Shown here piece after piece: positions 44,563 to 57,308 of a stretch of 64,000 nucleotides of DNA. The notes under the pieces were generated by a model that was not told the origin of the DNA, searched no databases, and was given only the letters and a program-made list of their open reading frames with translations. Both the position numbers and the translations under genes were made by a program. Position 1 is the stretch's first letter. Every line of letters begins with the position of its first letter. Origin of the DNA: Synechococcus sp. KORDI-52 (lineage in GTDB: Bacteria > Cyanobacteriota > Cyanobacteriia > PCC-6307 > Cyanobiaceae); the NCBI RefSeq assembly GCF_000737595.1, contig NZ_CP006271.1:1922001-1986000 (forward strand), read 5' to 3'.

Positions 44563-45460
44563 GCTCGGTGGGCTCCGCGTTTACCCGACGGCGGATGGCA
44601 GCTTCAGCCTGCACAGCGATCACTTCGGGGAGGCCTTTCACAACTCGGCGGGGGCCCTGAATGAGGCCCGGGCCAAGTTCGTCCAACCCGCGGAGCTGCA
44701 GCGCTTCAGCAGCGGCTCTGGCTTGAGGATCCTGGATGTGTGCCTGGGGCTCGGCTACAACACAGCCGCTGTGCTTGAGGCCTTGCCGACGGCTGGGCCG
44801 GTCGTGCAGTGGTGGGGGCTTGAGCTGGACCGCCGCCCCCTGGAACAAGCCTTGAAGCAGGCAAGTTTCCAATCCCTCTGGTCACCCCCTGTGCTGGCGA
44901 GACTTGAAGCCATTCGCGACCACGGCGGCTGGGATGAGCCCAACAGCCGAGGGATCCAGCTCTGGGGGGACGCCCGTCCGATGCTCCGGGAGATTCCTAA
45001 GCATGTTCACTTCGATCTGATCCTTCTGGATGCCTTCTCTCCCCAGCGCTGCCCGGAACTGTGGAGCGAGGAATTCCTGGGAGCCCTGGCGCATCGCTTG
45101 GCGCCGCAGGGGCGGCTGCTGACCTACAGCCGTTCCGCTGCGGTACGGACCAGCCTGAAGCGGGCGGGCTTGAGCCTGTATTCCCTGCTTCCGGCCCCGG
45201 GCGAACGGGTGGGGTGGAGCAGCGGCACCATGGCCACGCCTGCAGACGCGGCCTGTCCTCCGGACGGCCCTGGTTGGCGCCCCCTCTCGGCGATGGAGTG
45301 GGAACACCTGCAGACCAGGGCGGCCGTGCCGTTTCGCGATCCCCAGGGCAACGCCACGGCTGAGGTCATCCTTGAGTGCCGCCGCCTTGAACAAGAGCAT
45401 TGCGGCTACGAAGCCACGAATGCCTGGCAAAGGCGCTGGCGCAGGGACAGTCCGTCCTGA
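44543..45460 (+). CDS. MnmC-like methyltransferase-domain protein
   Basis: The 305-residue protein resembles the methyltransferase half of MnmC (DUF752). It has [22 protein letters not shown] at the start, [20 protein letters not shown] for SAM binding and [19 protein letters not shown]. Bacterial MnmC methylates the wobble uridine of tRNA. The FAD oxidase half is missing, so the reaction may be the simple methylation or something different. The TTG start lies inside the aroA 3' end, a 20-nt overlap. Confidence 0.85.
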   Translation: MKGSAAELGGLRVYPTADGSFSLHSDHFGEAFHNSAGALNEARAKFVQPAELQRFSSGSGLRILDVCLGLGYNTAAVLEALPTAGPVVQWWGLELDRRPLEQALKQASFQSLWSPPVLARLEAIRDHGGWDEPNSRGIQLWGDARPMLREIPKHVHFDLILLDAFSPQRCPELWSEEFLGALAHRLAPQGRLLTYSRSAAVRTSLKRAGLSLYSLLPAPGERVGWSSGTMATPADAACPPDGPGWRPLSAMEWEHLQTRAAVPFRDPQGNATAEVILECRRLEQEHCGYEATNAWQRRWRRDSPS

Positions 45461-45496
45461 GCCCGGTAGATTCCGCCCGTCTTCCCCCCGCTCCGC

Positions 45497-46849
45497 ATGC
45501 TCGCCGTAGCCGTTCTGGCCGCTGGAAAAGGCACCCGCATGAAGAGCGCGCTCCCGAAAGTGCTCCAACCGCTGGCGGGAGCCACCCTGGTGGAGCGGGT
45601 GCTCGCCAGTGCTGGCAACCTGCAACCGGAACGGCGACTGCTGATCGTGGGGCATCAGGCCGAACGGGTGGAGCAACAGCTTGCTCCTCTCGGAGGTCTG
45701 GAATTCGTTCTGCAGCAGCCCCAGAACGGCACAGGCCATGCGGTTCAACAGCTGATCCCAGCGCTGGAGGGCTTTGAAGGAGAACTGCTCGTACTCAACG
45801 GCGATGTTCCGTTGCTGAGGAGCGAAACGGTCGAAGCGCTTGTGAAGCAGCATCGCGCCAGCGCTGCCGATGTCACCCTGCTGACGGCACGGCTCGCGGA
45901 TCCCACCGGTTACGGGCGTGTGTTCGCCGATGCCGACGGCCAGGTCAGCAGCATCATTGAGCATCGCGATTGCACGGACGATCAACGCAGCAACAACCTC
46001 ACCAACGCCGGCATCTACTGCTTCAACTGGAATGCCCTGGCCAACGTTCTGCCGAAGCTCAGCACTGACAACGATCAGGGGGAGCTCTATCTCACCGACA
46101 CGGTGGCGATGCTGCCGAAGGCCATGCACCTGGAGGTGGCAGATGTCGATGAGGTGAACGGCATCAACAACCGGCGGCAATTGGCCCAATGCGAAGCCCT
46201 GCTGCAGCAACGGTTGCGCCACCACTGGATGGATGAAGGGGTCACCTTCATTGATCCCGAAAGCTGCACCCTCAGCGAAGGCTGCAGCTTCGGCAGCGAT
46301 GTGGTGATCGAACCGCAAACCCACTTCCGTGGCCGCTGCGTGATTGGCGACAACTGCCGGATCGGCCCCGGAAGCCTTGTGGAAAATGCATCTTTGGGAG
46401 CCAACGTCAGCGTGGTGCACTCGGTGGTGCGGGAGGCCAACGTCGGCAACGATGTTGCGATCGGCCCCTTTGCTCACCTCCGGCCGGCCGCCGATGTCGG
46501 CGATGGCTGCCGCATCGGCAACTTTGTGGAGGTGAAGAAAAGCCAGCTGGGTGCCGGTACCAAGGTGAACCACCTCAGCTACATCGGCGACGCCCAGCTC
46601 GGGGAGAAGGTCAACGTGGGGGCAGGCACGATCACAGCGAACTACGACGGGGTGAACAAGCACCGCACCGTGATCGGCAGCAACAGCAAAACGGGTGCCA
46701 ACTCCGTGCTGGTGGCCCCCATCAATGTCGGGGAACAAGCCACCATCGGCGCCGGATCAACGATCACCAAGGATGTGGCGGATGGCGCCCTGGCGATTGG
46801 ACGTGCCCGCCAGATGACCAAGGAGGGTTGGGCCGAACGAAAGGCTTAA
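45497..46849 (+). CDS. glmU: Bifunctional UDP-GlcNAc pyrophosphorylase/GlcN-1-P acetyltransferase
   Basis: The 450-residue GlmU has an N-terminal uridyltransferase with [17 protein letters not shown] and NGDVPLL. A C-terminal left-handed beta-helix follows with hexapeptide repeats ([18 protein letters not shown], then [17 protein letters not shown]). It makes UDP-GlcNAc for peptidoglycan and lipopolysaccharide. It follows the methyltransferase-like gene by 36 nt and converges with murF 10 nt away. Confidence 0.97.
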   Translation: MLAVAVLAAGKGTRMKSALPKVLQPLAGATLVERVLASAGNLQPERRLLIVGHQAERVEQQLAPLGGLEFVLQQPQNGTGHAVQQLIPALEGFEGELLVLNGDVPLLRSETVEALVKQHRASAADVTLLTARLADPTGYGRVFADADGQVSSIIEHRDCTDDQRSNNLTNAGIYCFNWNALANVLPKLSTDNDQGELYLTDTVAMLPKAMHLEVADVDEVNGINNRRQLAQCEALLQQRLRHHWMDEGVTFIDPESCTLSEGCSFGSDVVIEPQTHFRGRCVIGDNCRIGPGSLVENASLGANVSVVHSVVREANVGNDVAIGPFAHLRPAADVGDGCRIGNFVEVKKSQLGAGTKVNHLSYIGDAQLGEKVNVGAGTITANYDGVNKHRTVIGSNSKTGANSVLVAPINVGEQATIGAGSTITKDVADGALAIGRARQMTKEGWAERKA

Positions 46850-46859
46850 TCCAGCCGGT

Positions 46860-48220
46860 TCAGAACCGTGGCAACAGTGGAATCAACCGCTCCAGGGCAA
46901 CGCCGCGACTGGCCTTGAGTAGCACAACATCTCCGGAGTCGAGCCAAGCTGAAAGGGGCGCTGCGGCGTCTTCCGGCTTCGCCACCAGCTCCAGGTTGGG
47001 CAGGGATGCCGCAACATCAGCCATCACCTTCCCCTCGGCACCGGCATCCACCAGCACGAGGCCATCCAACCCGAGCTGCACGGCGCGGTCGGCCACCAAG
47101 CGATGCAGCTCAAGGCTGCGTTCGCCCAGTTCCAGCATGGTGCCCAGCACAGCAAAACGACGCCCCGGTTGCGCAGCCAACAGCTCCAGGGCCGCCAACA
47201 CCGCCTCGGGCGACGCGTTGTAGGTCTCATCGAGGAGCGTCAAGCCACCCTGCTGCAGGCGGCGGTTGCGTCCACCCGGAACCATCACCTGCATCCCTTG
47301 CAACGCCTTGCGAGACACGCCCAATTGATCAGCCACAGCCACCGCCAACAGCAGATTGCGAGCGTTGTGGCGCCCCTCCAGTTGAAGCGGGAGACGATCC
47401 GCATCGATCAGCAACTGGTCACCTTCAATGGCTCCGATCAGATCAGCGCTCTTCAAATCGGATTCAGCCTCGGGATCGTCACTCAGGCGCACCCGCACCA
47501 CGCGGCCGGACCAGACCGCCGCCAGGGCCGACTCCAGCAGTGGGTCACCGGCGGGGATCACCACGGTCCCCTGCGGATGCAACCCAGATGTGATTTCACA
47601 TTTGGCCGCCGCAATCGCTTCACAGCTGCCCAAACGCCCGATGTGGGCCGTTCCGATGTTGGTGATCACCGCAAGGTCCGGCTCGGTGCAGCGGGAGAGA
47701 CGCTCGATCTCCCCAGGCCCGCGCATGCCCATCTCAATCACCAAAGCCGCATCGGCCGCCGTGGCGCCCAGAACGGTGAGCGGGACCCCAACATCGTTGT
47801 TGTTGTTGCCCTCACTGGCGACGATGGAGCCCAGGGGTGCCAATGCCGCTCGCATCAACTCCCGGGTTGTGGTTTTGCCCGCTGACCCCGTCACCGCCAC
47901 CAAGGGCTGAGCCAAGGCACGGCGATGCAGCAAGCCCAGCTGTTGATAGGCCAACAGGGTGTCATCCACCCGCCAATGCAGCAGCTCCGGAGGCAGCGGT
48001 TCAGCCCAACTGCGGCTCACCACAGCAGCCTGGACCTGGCGTACCGGCAGTTGATCGAGAAAGTGATGGCCATCGAACCGCTCACCCACCAGGGGGACAA
48101 ACAAATCACCCGCCTGGAGCTGACGGCTGTCGGTGCACACCCGTCCCACCACGGCATCGGGTTCCAACGTGTGGCCCCGGGGTGCACCCCAGGCATCGGT
48201 CAGCTGGCGCAGCGTCAGGG

Positions 48221-48224
<4 letters not shown>
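46860..48224 (-). CDS. murF: UDP-MurNAc-tripeptide D-alanyl-D-alanine ligase MurF
   Basis: The 454-residue Mur ligase has the P-loop VTGSAGKTTTRELM, then SEGNNNNDVGVPLTVL, VIEMGMRGPGEI and LLDETYNASPEAVLAALE. It adds D-Ala-D-Ala to the cell-wall precursor. It overlaps the preceding membrane-protein gene by four bases. This is the last gene of the menD-menB-ldt-glgA-murF series on the minus strand. Confidence 0.96.
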
Positions 48225-50538
<2,314 letters not shown>

Positions 50539-50590
50539 TCAGATCGGCGTTGGCGCGGCGACTTTAAGGGGAATTTAGGAATCTGTTCGG

Positions 50591-51136
50591 TCAGGGAAGA
50601 ACGGTCACCTGAGTTCCAAGCGACACCTGGCGATACAGAGCACCCACATCCTCGTTGTAGAGCCGCACACAGCCATGGGAGACAGCCCGTCCCACCGTCC
50701 AGCGGTGGGGGGTGCCATGGAACCCCGTGGTGGTGCATCCCTTGATCGTGATCCAGGCATCGCCGTCATGGGCATCGCGTCCGAGGCAGTCGCGTTGGAA
50801 GGCGATCCAGTGGCTGCCCAGAGGGTTGTCGGGCCCCTGCTCCTCCACCCGTTCGCCACTCACCGGATGCACCCACACCGGATTGGGAATTTTCTGCAGC
50901 ACTTCAAACCGTCCAGTGGGAGTTTCCCAGCCCGGCATACCGATGGCCACCGGGAAGGCGTTGTTCAGATTTCCCTTCTCGAGCAGAAACACGCGTCGAC
51001 GACCGCGCAGCATCACCACATGGCGGCTGTTCTGTCCGCGCAGATCCTTTGGCAGTGAGGCGAGACCAGCCGGGACGGAATCCGCTGCCGCCGCCTGAAG
51101 CAGGGCAAGCGGTTCCGGCGGAGGAAGAGGCAACAT
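50591..51136 (-). CDS. L,D-transpeptidase (YkuD family)
   Basis: The 181-residue protein has the YkuD catalytic region: GFHGTPHRWTVGRAVSHGCVRL, with the distal His, then His-Gly-Cys. It would cross-link peptidoglycan stems or attach lipoproteins to the wall. The N-terminus is short, with no obvious signal peptide, so export is unclear and an upstream start may exist. It lies 5 nt after menB. Confidence 0.88.
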   Translation of the reverse strand: MLPLPPPEPLALLQAAAADSVPAGLASLPKDLRGQNSRHVVMLRGRRRVFLLEKGNLNNAFPVAIGMPGWETPTGRFEVLQKIPNPVWVHPVSGERVEEQGPDNPLGSHWIAFQRDCLGRDAHDGDAWITIKGCTTTGFHGTPHRWTVGRAVSHGCVRLYNEDVGALYRQVSLGTQVTVLP

Positions 51137-51141
51137 GCCCG

Positions 51142-52011
51142 TCAGGGTAACCAGCCCGTGTCGGAAAAATCAGGGGAACGCTTCTCAAGAAAGGCATTGC
51201 GGCCTTCCAAGGCTTCCTCGGTTCGGTAGAAGAGATGGGTGGCATTGCCGGCCAACTCCTGCAGCCCGGCGAGGCCATCGGTTTCGGCATTGAAGGCAGC
51301 CTTGAGGCAACGAATGGCCGTGGGGCTGTGCTGCAGCACGTCCCGGGCCCAACGCACCCCCTCCGCCTCCAGCTGCTCCAACGGCACCACGGCATTAACG
51401 AGCCCCATCTCCAGGGCCTCCTTGGCGCCGTAGCGGCGGCAGAGAAACCAGATTTCACGGGCCTTGCGCTGGCCAACCACCCGCGCCAGGTAGCCCGCCC
51501 CAAAGCCACCGTCAAAACTTCCGACCTTGGGACCGGTCTGGCCGAACACAGCGTTGTCGGCGGCAAGGCTGAGGTCGCAAAGCAAATGCAGCACCTGGCC
51601 GCCACCCATGGCGTAGCCGGCCACCAGGGCAATCACCACCTTGGGCAAGCTGCGGATGATGCGCTGCAGATCCAGCACATTCAGGCGCGGCAGGCCGTCC
51701 TCGCCGACATAGCCGCCATCGCCGCGAACGCTCTGGTCGCCACCAGAACAGAAGGCATAGCCACCATCGGGGGCTGGGCCAACGCCGGTGAACAGCACCA
51801 CACCGATGTCACGGTCATCCCGGATGCGCGTGAAGGCATCACATAGCTCCATCACCGTTTGCGGGCGGAAGGCGTTGCGCTTGGCGGGGCGGTTGATGGC
51901 CACACGCGCCAGGCCGTCTGCGCAACGGTCCACCAGGATGTCCTGATAGGTGCCCCACGGTGTCCATTGCGCGGTTGGCGCACCGGGGAGCACCTGACGC
52001 ATGTCACTCAT
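51142..52011 (-). CDS. menB: 1,4-dihydroxy-2-naphthoyl-CoA synthase
   Basis: The 289-residue crotonase-family enzyme has [16 protein letters not shown] and [11 protein letters not shown] (MenB-specific). [20 protein letters not shown] supplies the oxyanion hole. It closes the naphthoate ring in phylloquinone synthesis for photosystem I. It is 5 nt after menD. Confidence 0.96.
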   Translation of the reverse strand: MSDMRQVLPGAPTAQWTPWGTYQDILVDRCADGLARVAINRPAKRNAFRPQTVMELCDAFTRIRDDRDIGVVLFTGVGPAPDGGYAFCSGGDQSVRGDGGYVGEDGLPRLNVLDLQRIIRSLPKVVIALVAGYAMGGGQVLHLLCDLSLAADNAVFGQTGPKVGSFDGGFGAGYLARVVGQRKAREIWFLCRRYGAKEALEMGLVNAVVPLEQLEAEGVRWARDVLQHSPTAIRCLKAAFNAETDGLAGLQELAGNATHLFYRTEEALEGRNAFLEKRSPDFSDTGWLP

Positions 52012-52016
52012 CGGGT

Positions 52017-53702
52017 TCAGGGCTCAGTGCGCTCATTCTGAGCAGCGGCGCGCAACTGCAGACGCAGGGCGGCATCATGACCACGGTCGCTGCACAACCG
52101 CAACAACACAGGCCGTTGCTGCGATAAGCCCCAGGCCAAGGTCTCCTGCAGATCATCCAGACAGGCCACCTGGCGACCAGGAACACCATGGGCCGCCGCC
52201 AGGGCCAGGGGATCCACCTGCTGGGGCATGGCGAACAGGCGTTCGAAGCCCGGTGTGTCGATCGGCAACTGCTGAAAAATCCCGCCGCCACCGTTGTCGA
52301 TCAGCACCACAAGCAGTGGTGGAGCTGCAGCAGCGGACGACGCGTGCAGCCAACCGTTGCTGTCATGCAGCAAGGCCAGATCACCGGTCACCAGAGCCAA
52401 CGGACCGAGATTTGCCGCCAGGCCCATGGCGAGCGACAAGGTACCGTCAATGCCCGAGGCGCCACGGAAGCTGAAGCAGCGGTGGCTGCCGCTTGCAGGA
52501 CCGCCCCAGGTCAACCAATCGCGCACCGGAGAACTGGCGGCGAGCATCACCGGCAACCGCTCCGGCAGGAGCTGGGGAAGCCAGTAGGCCAGAGCGGGCT
52601 CGTTGACGGCGCCGCTCAAGGGCAGCTGGGCCTCGATCCACGGCGAGAGGTCGTCGGTGCCGACCGATGGCTTGCTCGCCAGATCACCAAGGGGCTGTTG
52701 GGCGATCCAGGCAGCCATCCCCCCCGACCACTGGCTGGCCTGCTGCAGGGGATCCAGAGGCCTCGACTCCCCCTCCGTAATCAACACTTGGGGGCCCTGG
52801 TGCCGCTGAAGCCAGGCCTCCAGCCGCCGGCTGGCGGGCATCGGGCCAAGCCGCAACACCTGAACATCCTGAGAAAGGTTCAGCCCATCCAGTTGCAGCT
52901 CCCAGTGCTCGATCCGATTGGGGCAATCGGCGGCAACGGCGGCGAGGGGATCGGCCAGCACAGGCCAACCGCTGAGGTTCAACCAACGGTGCAACGCTTG
53001 TTGATAGGCCGCCAAAGCGGGCGAAAGTCCGCGCCAGGGGCCGGCAATCACCACCCCCGGGCGCCCAGCATTGAGATGAGGGGCAGGCCCAATCTCGGGA
53101 GGAGGCTCAACGCAAGCCGTGGGTGGGCATGCTCCCGAGACGAGCTGGTGTTGCTGCTCGAGACTGGGGTGCAGTGGCTCATCGAAGGGAAGGTTGAGCT
53201 GCACCGGTCCCGGCGGCCCGCTGCCTGCACCCTGGGCTTGCTGCCAGGCCTGAACCGCCAGGGCGTTGAGGGCGTCGTTGGCTTGGGTGTGGACGCCGTC
53301 TGCCGCTCCACTGCAGAACCAGCGGCAGGCCGCGAGCAGGAAGGATTCCTGATTGACGGTCTGGTTGGCGCCGCAGTTTTTGAGCCGGGCGGGGCGATCC
53401 GCCGTGAGCAGCAGCAAGGGCTGACAGGAGCGGTCCGCCTCCACCGCCGCGGGCAGCAAGTTGGCCACCGCTGTGCCGGAGGTGGTGACCACCGCCACAG
53501 CACGACCATGGGCAGTGGCCATGCCGAGGGCCAGAAACGCGGCGGACCGCTCGTCAATGGCCGTGACCACCTGCAGCTTCGCCTGGGAGGTCAGCACTCC
53601 CGCCGCTGTTGCCAGGGGACCGGACCGGCTGCCAGGGCAAAGCACCAGCTGCTTCAGCCCCTGGAGGCACAGTGCCTCAAGCAGGGTGAGGGCAGCCTGC
53701 AC
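52017..53702 (-). CDS. menD: SEPHCHC synthase MenD
   Basis: The 561-residue ThDP-dependent enzyme has [16 protein letters not shown] at the N-terminus, [16 protein letters not shown] and the ThDP motif [15 protein letters not shown]. It condenses isochorismate and 2-oxoglutarate in phylloquinone synthesis. The listed start is GTG 53702; the family usually begins a few residues earlier, and the frame is open upstream, so the true start may be just before. It diverges from lepB. Confidence 0.95.
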   Translation of the reverse strand: MQAALTLLEALCLQGLKQLVLCPGSRSGPLATAAGVLTSQAKLQVVTAIDERSAAFLALGMATAHGRAVAVVTTSGTAVANLLPAAVEADRSCQPLLLLTADRPARLKNCGANQTVNQESFLLAACRWFCSGAADGVHTQANDALNALAVQAWQQAQGAGSGPPGPVQLNLPFDEPLHPSLEQQHQLVSGACPPTACVEPPPEIGPAPHLNAGRPGVVIAGPWRGLSPALAAYQQALHRWLNLSGWPVLADPLAAVAADCPNRIEHWELQLDGLNLSQDVQVLRLGPMPASRRLEAWLQRHQGPQVLITEGESRPLDPLQQASQWSGGMAAWIAQQPLGDLASKPSVGTDDLSPWIEAQLPLSGAVNEPALAYWLPQLLPERLPVMLAASSPVRDWLTWGGPASGSHRCFSFRGASGIDGTLSLAMGLAANLGPLALVTGDLALLHDSNGWLHASSAAAAPPLLVVLIDNGGGGIFQQLPIDTPGFERLFAMPQQVDPLALAAAHGVPGRQVACLDDLQETLAWGLSQQRPVLLRLCSDRGHDAALRLQLRAAAQNERTEP

Positions 53703-53759
53703 ATTGATGCGAGCGATGGTCAGGGCAGCAGGCCAGGCTGGTGTGATCTTCGGTCAACG

Positions 53760-54350
53760 ATGACCCAACCCACGACACCCGCTCCAGGAGAAGACAACAA
53801 GGGCTTCTGGCGCAATCTGATTCTCTGGGCCCTGCTCGCGCTGCTGTTGCGCTGGATGGTGGTGGAACCGCGCTGGATTCCCTCCGGCTCGATGTTGCCC
53901 ACCCTGCAGCTGCAGGACCGCATCCTGGTGGAGAAGGTGAGGCCCCGCCTGGCCCGCAGCCGCCACAGCCATCTGCACCGGGGCGATGTGGTGGTGTTCG
54001 CTCCGCCCGAGCAACTCGTGGCCGCTGGCTATGACGGATCCGCTGCGCTGATCAAACGGGTGGTGGGGCTGCCTGGCGATCAGCTGGACGTGCACGACGG
54101 CAAATTGTTCCGTAACGGCGAACCGGCTGCAGAACCCTGGTTGGCGGAACCGATCAACTACGCCATGGCCCCGATCACCGTGCCAGCCGATCAGCTGTGG
54201 GTGATGGGGGACAACCGCAATGCCAGCCTTGATTCCCACCTCTGGGGATCACTGCCTGAAACCAATGTTCTGGGCACGGCGGTGTGGCGGTATTGGCCGC
54301 TGCAGAGGTTCGGACCATTACGGATCACCGACAACGGGGATGGCGGTTGA
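53760..54350 (+). CDS. lepB: Signal peptidase I
   Basis: From ATG 53760 the protein has 196 residues. One N-terminal helix (LILWALLALLLRWMVV) is followed by the catalytic Ser in IPSGSMLPTLQLQD and Lys in ALIKRVVGLPGDQLDV. The box GDNRNASLDSHLWGSLP completes the fold. It removes signal peptides at the membrane. It diverges from menD. Confidence 0.95.
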   Translation: MTQPTTPAPGEDNKGFWRNLILWALLALLLRWMVVEPRWIPSGSMLPTLQLQDRILVEKVRPRLARSRHSHLHRGDVVVFAPPEQLVAAGYDGSAALIKRVVGLPGDQLDVHDGKLFRNGEPAAEPWLAEPINYAMAPITVPADQLWVMGDNRNASLDSHLWGSLPETNVLGTAVWRYWPLQRFGPLRITDNGDGG

Positions 54351-54399
54351 TGCCAAGGGCTTGCGTTAAAGTCAAATGCGTGATGTACATCACAATCAG

Positions 54400-54753
54400 A
54401 TGTTTAACCCTGAGTTTTTGACAGCTGACAGCAGTGATGCTCATGCGGGAAATAGCCTGATCCAATACCTGCAGGAGCAGTCGCCGGACACCCTGCAGCG
54501 GGTCGCGAAATCAGCCAGTAACGATATTCAGGACATTATTCGCCACAATGTTCAGGGATTGTTGGGAATGCTCCCTGGCGAGCACTTTGAAGTGAAGGTG
54601 ACAGCGAATCGCGACAACCTCGCCAACATGCTGGCCTCAGCGATGATGACCGGGTATTTCCTGCGCCAGATGGAACAGCGCAAGGAGCTCGAGGAAACCC
54701 TGTTCGCAGACGAACAGATGGCAATCGAGCCGGACGACGAACTCAAGCTTTGA
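54400..54753 (+). CDS. DUF760 family protein
   Basis: The 117-residue protein from ATG 54400 (MFNPEFL) has the cyanobacterial and chloroplast DUF760 pattern: LIQYLQEQSPDTLQRVAKSAS, IIRHNVQGLLGMLPGEHFEVKV and LANMLASAMMTGYFLRQMEQR. The function is unknown. An earlier ATG at 54376 would add eight residues. It converges and overlaps with the DUF4336 gene by 11 nt. Confidence 0.88.
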   Translation: MFNPEFLTADSSDAHAGNSLIQYLQEQSPDTLQRVAKSASNDIQDIIRHNVQGLLGMLPGEHFEVKVTANRDNLANMLASAMMTGYFLRQMEQRKELEETLFADEQMAIEPDDELKL

Positions 54754-55939
54754 TCACGGGCTGAACGGGCACAACGCCGAGATCGAGCAAACGCTGATCA
54801 ATGGATCCAAGAAACTCCCAGTTGTCTGAATTGGGAGCCCAATCCTGCTGTTGCAATGAGTCGAGCAGATGTTGCAGGGTTTCGGGCGCGAAGGTGACTG
54901 GCGCGCTGTAGTGAGCCGGAACCAGCCAGCGCAGCTCAGCCAGATTGCTCAGCTCATGCAACCAACTCAACAGAGCGTGCTGAGCTCTGGGCAAGACCAG
55001 CCGCTCGAGCACCGGGGCCACCTGCAGCCTGGGCGCTTCGCTGCCCATCAAGCCATCGGCAGCCGCCTGCCACCCCGGCATCCAGCGGAAGGGATAGAGG
55101 CCGAAGTGGGCCTTAAGGGAGCGAAGCCCGGGCTTGAAGGCATCCCGCAGCAACTCCGGCAGCGCCGGAACCTCCAGTGGTTCTGGTCTCAGATAAGAGG
55201 CAAACAGCACCAGCCTGGCCCAGCCACGGCGGCGGGCTGCTGCCGAATCCGTGAGCGGCTCATCTCCGCGTTCACGGGAATGGAACAACAACGGCGTTGG
55301 GTCGAGATCGAACAATGCCGGTGGTTCAGCACTGATGCCCACCAGGGCGTCTGTCACCAAAAGAGCCCCTGACGGGCGATGGAAACAGGAGACTTCCTGG
55401 AAGCGACCCACGCCAAGGTCGAGGGGTCCGAGGGACAACCACTCACAAACATCGCCATGGGGGAGGCCATCGTCGAACAAGACCTTGGTGCGGCCTGCCG
55501 GAACGCCCAGCCAGGCCAGAGGCAACTGCACCGGGAAGCTCCACTGGCCTGGACACACCCACACCTCCGCATCGGGGAAGGCGCGGGCCAAGGGGCCGAG
55601 GGGAAGCTTGTGCTCCAAACCGGAGGCGGTGGGCAGCACGATCGTGCGCACCGGACCGTGCTGTTGTTCGAGGCCGGCGATGGCTTGGAGAACCTCGCCG
55701 GTGGGCGGTAGGGGGTTCACCAACATCAAGCCACCAGGCACCTTGGCCACGGTGAGCCGCACCGGTACGGCCACGTAATACACCCCTTGCAGCTGCTCCA
55801 GGCTCCAGAGCTGGCCGGGGATCAGCTCACTGAACACCGTGCGACGACGGCCATAGGGGTAGAGCGGCAGCAGAGGCCACCATGGCCAGACCTGATCGTC
55901 TCGCGAGATACCCTCAGTTGCACTCAGATCTCCTGCCAT
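54743..55939 (-). CDS. DUF4336 family protein
   Basis: From ATG 55939 the protein has 398 residues. It fits DUF4336 of cyanobacteria: WPWWPLLPLYPYGRRRTVFSEL, then WSLEQLQGVYYVAVPVRLTV and a metallo-hydrolase-like arrangement (VFCRAH-like parts are not clear). RTIVLPTASGLEHKLPLGPLARAFP is distinctive. The catalytic role is not established. It diverges from the recombinase-like gene and marks the left edge of the accessory island. Confidence 0.82.
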   Translation of the reverse strand: MAGDLSATEGISRDDQVWPWWPLLPLYPYGRRRTVFSELIPGQLWSLEQLQGVYYVAVPVRLTVAKVPGGLMLVNPLPPTGEVLQAIAGLEQQHGPVRTIVLPTASGLEHKLPLGPLARAFPDAEVWVCPGQWSFPVQLPLAWLGVPAGRTKVLFDDGLPHGDVCEWLSLGPLDLGVGRFQEVSCFHRPSGALLVTDALVGISAEPPALFDLDPTPLLFHSRERGDEPLTDSAAARRRGWARLVLFASYLRPEPLEVPALPELLRDAFKPGLRSLKAHFGLYPFRWMPGWQAAADGLMGSEAPRLQVAPVLERLVLPRAQHALLSWLHELSNLAELRWLVPAHYSAPVTFAPETLQHLLDSLQQQDWAPNSDNWEFLGSIDQRLLDLGVVPVQPVIKA

Positions 55940-55968
55940 GACTGGATTTAACTGTCTCGTGGTCTCAA

Positions 55969-56053
55969 GTTGTGCAACTGGGCACAACCTTGTGCGAGTG
56001 GCTTTAGGGACAAAACAGGGATAGGCTAGGCGTGCAAGCCACTCTGTCCCTGT
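55969..56053. repeat. Cluster of short inverted repeats before the recombinase gene
   Basis: GTTGTGC (55969) and GCACAAC (55982) form an inverted repeat with a third TTGTGC at 55990. GAGTGGC (55996) pairs with GCCACTC (56038). ACAGGGA (56014) pairs with TCCCTGT (56047), which ends right before ATG 56054. Such repeats fit recombinase core or arm sites or an operator. Which one cannot be decided from this window. Confidence 0.5.
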
Positions 56054-57277
56054 ATGACAGCAGCCACTGGGCTTCGCCGCAACAGCGCAAGGCTGAAGGG
56101 CCTAGCCAAGTATCTCCGCACCAAGCACTCTGACCGCTTCGGTCTGTCACTGCGACGCAAGACGAGGCCCAGTGGAGAGGAGTTGATCTACCTGACCTTC
56201 AACTCCAGGCCTGACGGAAGTGGTGACCAGAAGTGGCTGAAGTTGAACGCGTCATACCAAGACGGGGATGTCGTGATCTCAACTGCCGTCGACACGGCAC
56301 TCGCAGAGTTCGACAACAACCTCAAAAAGAATGCGGGTGGCCCCGTGGGCAGCTCGCTGGGGGTTTACCAACGACAAGCCTTAGGACGCATCGAAAGCTC
56401 AGGGAACTCTGAGAAACACGCTTCGCGACGTGTGAAATGGCTTAAGTCCTGCGTTCAGTGGCTGTCAGAGAACAACGGAAGGGCCACAAGCAGAGACGAC
56501 CTTCTGCGTTGGATCCAGAGCTGGCCGGCCGAAGCTCGAAGTCGGCGGGATGCGATCTCTGCAGCGTGTCTTTTGTTCGACATCGCTACCGATGGGAAAC
56601 GACTCAATCCCGGCCGAGAAAACGGCTATCAAGAACCCGCTGCAGGACAGGGGAAGCCAGTCGACCCTGCCGAAATAGAGCGAGTCATCCTGGGCCTTTG
56701 GAAGCGTTCTGAAAACTCAGAGCTCGCTCATGCTTGCGCTTGGATCACGAGCTGGGTCGCCCTTACGGGTGCCAGAGGAGCCATGGTGATGGCCTCTGAG
56801 TTGTTGTGGAAAGAACCTGGTCAAATTGAAGTTGCTGTTGGGAGCTACGTGCGCTGTCGGGACAGCAAGCGAGGCAGAAACCGACCAGCGAACCTTTGTC
56901 CGTCCTGGAGGGGCTTGCTGGAGAGCGTCGGAATTGAACGACTGCAACGACCACCAGTAAGGCTTCGTAAAGCCGCTAGTCCTTGGGACGACAAACCCAC
57001 CCTTGAACAGCAACGAAAAACTGAACAAGAACTTGGAGCCTTACATGGATGGCTCTGGCGGGAATTATCTGATGAGAAGGGCCTCAAGGCAGACCGAGAA
57101 CTTATTGGACTGCGCACACTGCGACACAACGCTGCACGACGTCTCCTCGAGGTAAAGCAGTTGGACCTACTGCAAATCGCCGGACTGCTCTCTACATCAG
57201 AAGAGATGCTGAGGCGCACCTATGCCGACCATCACCGGTTCCGCTCGCACGAAATCATTCGAGAAGTCTTCGGATAA
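56054..57277 (+). CDS. Tyrosine-recombinase-like integrase
   Basis: The 407-residue protein has an N-terminal DNA-binding-like part (SARLKGLAKYLRTKHSDRFG) and a C-terminal catalytic-like domain. Box I Arg is in ALTGARGAMVMASELLW (about residue 240). The second Arg is in GLRTLRHNAARRLL (about 353); the usual His of HxLR is an Arg here. The tyrosine is in MLRRTYADHHRF (about 389). It would insert or excise an element. It opens the island with the restriction genes. The altered box II might reduce activity. Confidence 0.8.
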   Translation: MTAATGLRRNSARLKGLAKYLRTKHSDRFGLSLRRKTRPSGEELIYLTFNSRPDGSGDQKWLKLNASYQDGDVVISTAVDTALAEFDNNLKKNAGGPVGSSLGVYQRQALGRIESSGNSEKHASRRVKWLKSCVQWLSENNGRATSRDDLLRWIQSWPAEARSRRDAISAACLLFDIATDGKRLNPGRENGYQEPAAGQGKPVDPAEIERVILGLWKRSENSELAHACAWITSWVALTGARGAMVMASELLWKEPGQIEVAVGSYVRCRDSKRGRNRPANLCPSWRGLLESVGIERLQRPPVRLRKAASPWDDKPTLEQQRKTEQELGALHGWLWRELSDEKGLKADRELIGLRTLRHNAARRLLEVKQLDLLQIAGLLSTSEEMLRRTYADHHRFRSHEIIREVFG

Positions 57278-57308
57278 GGGTTTACATGGGTCAGGCGCCT
57301 GCCCTTGC

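Noticed and set aside
52188-53759. Long upstream extension of the lepB frame opposite menD
   Set aside because: Signal peptidase I begins at ATG 53760 with its membrane helix; the 520 upstream codons are antisense to menD.
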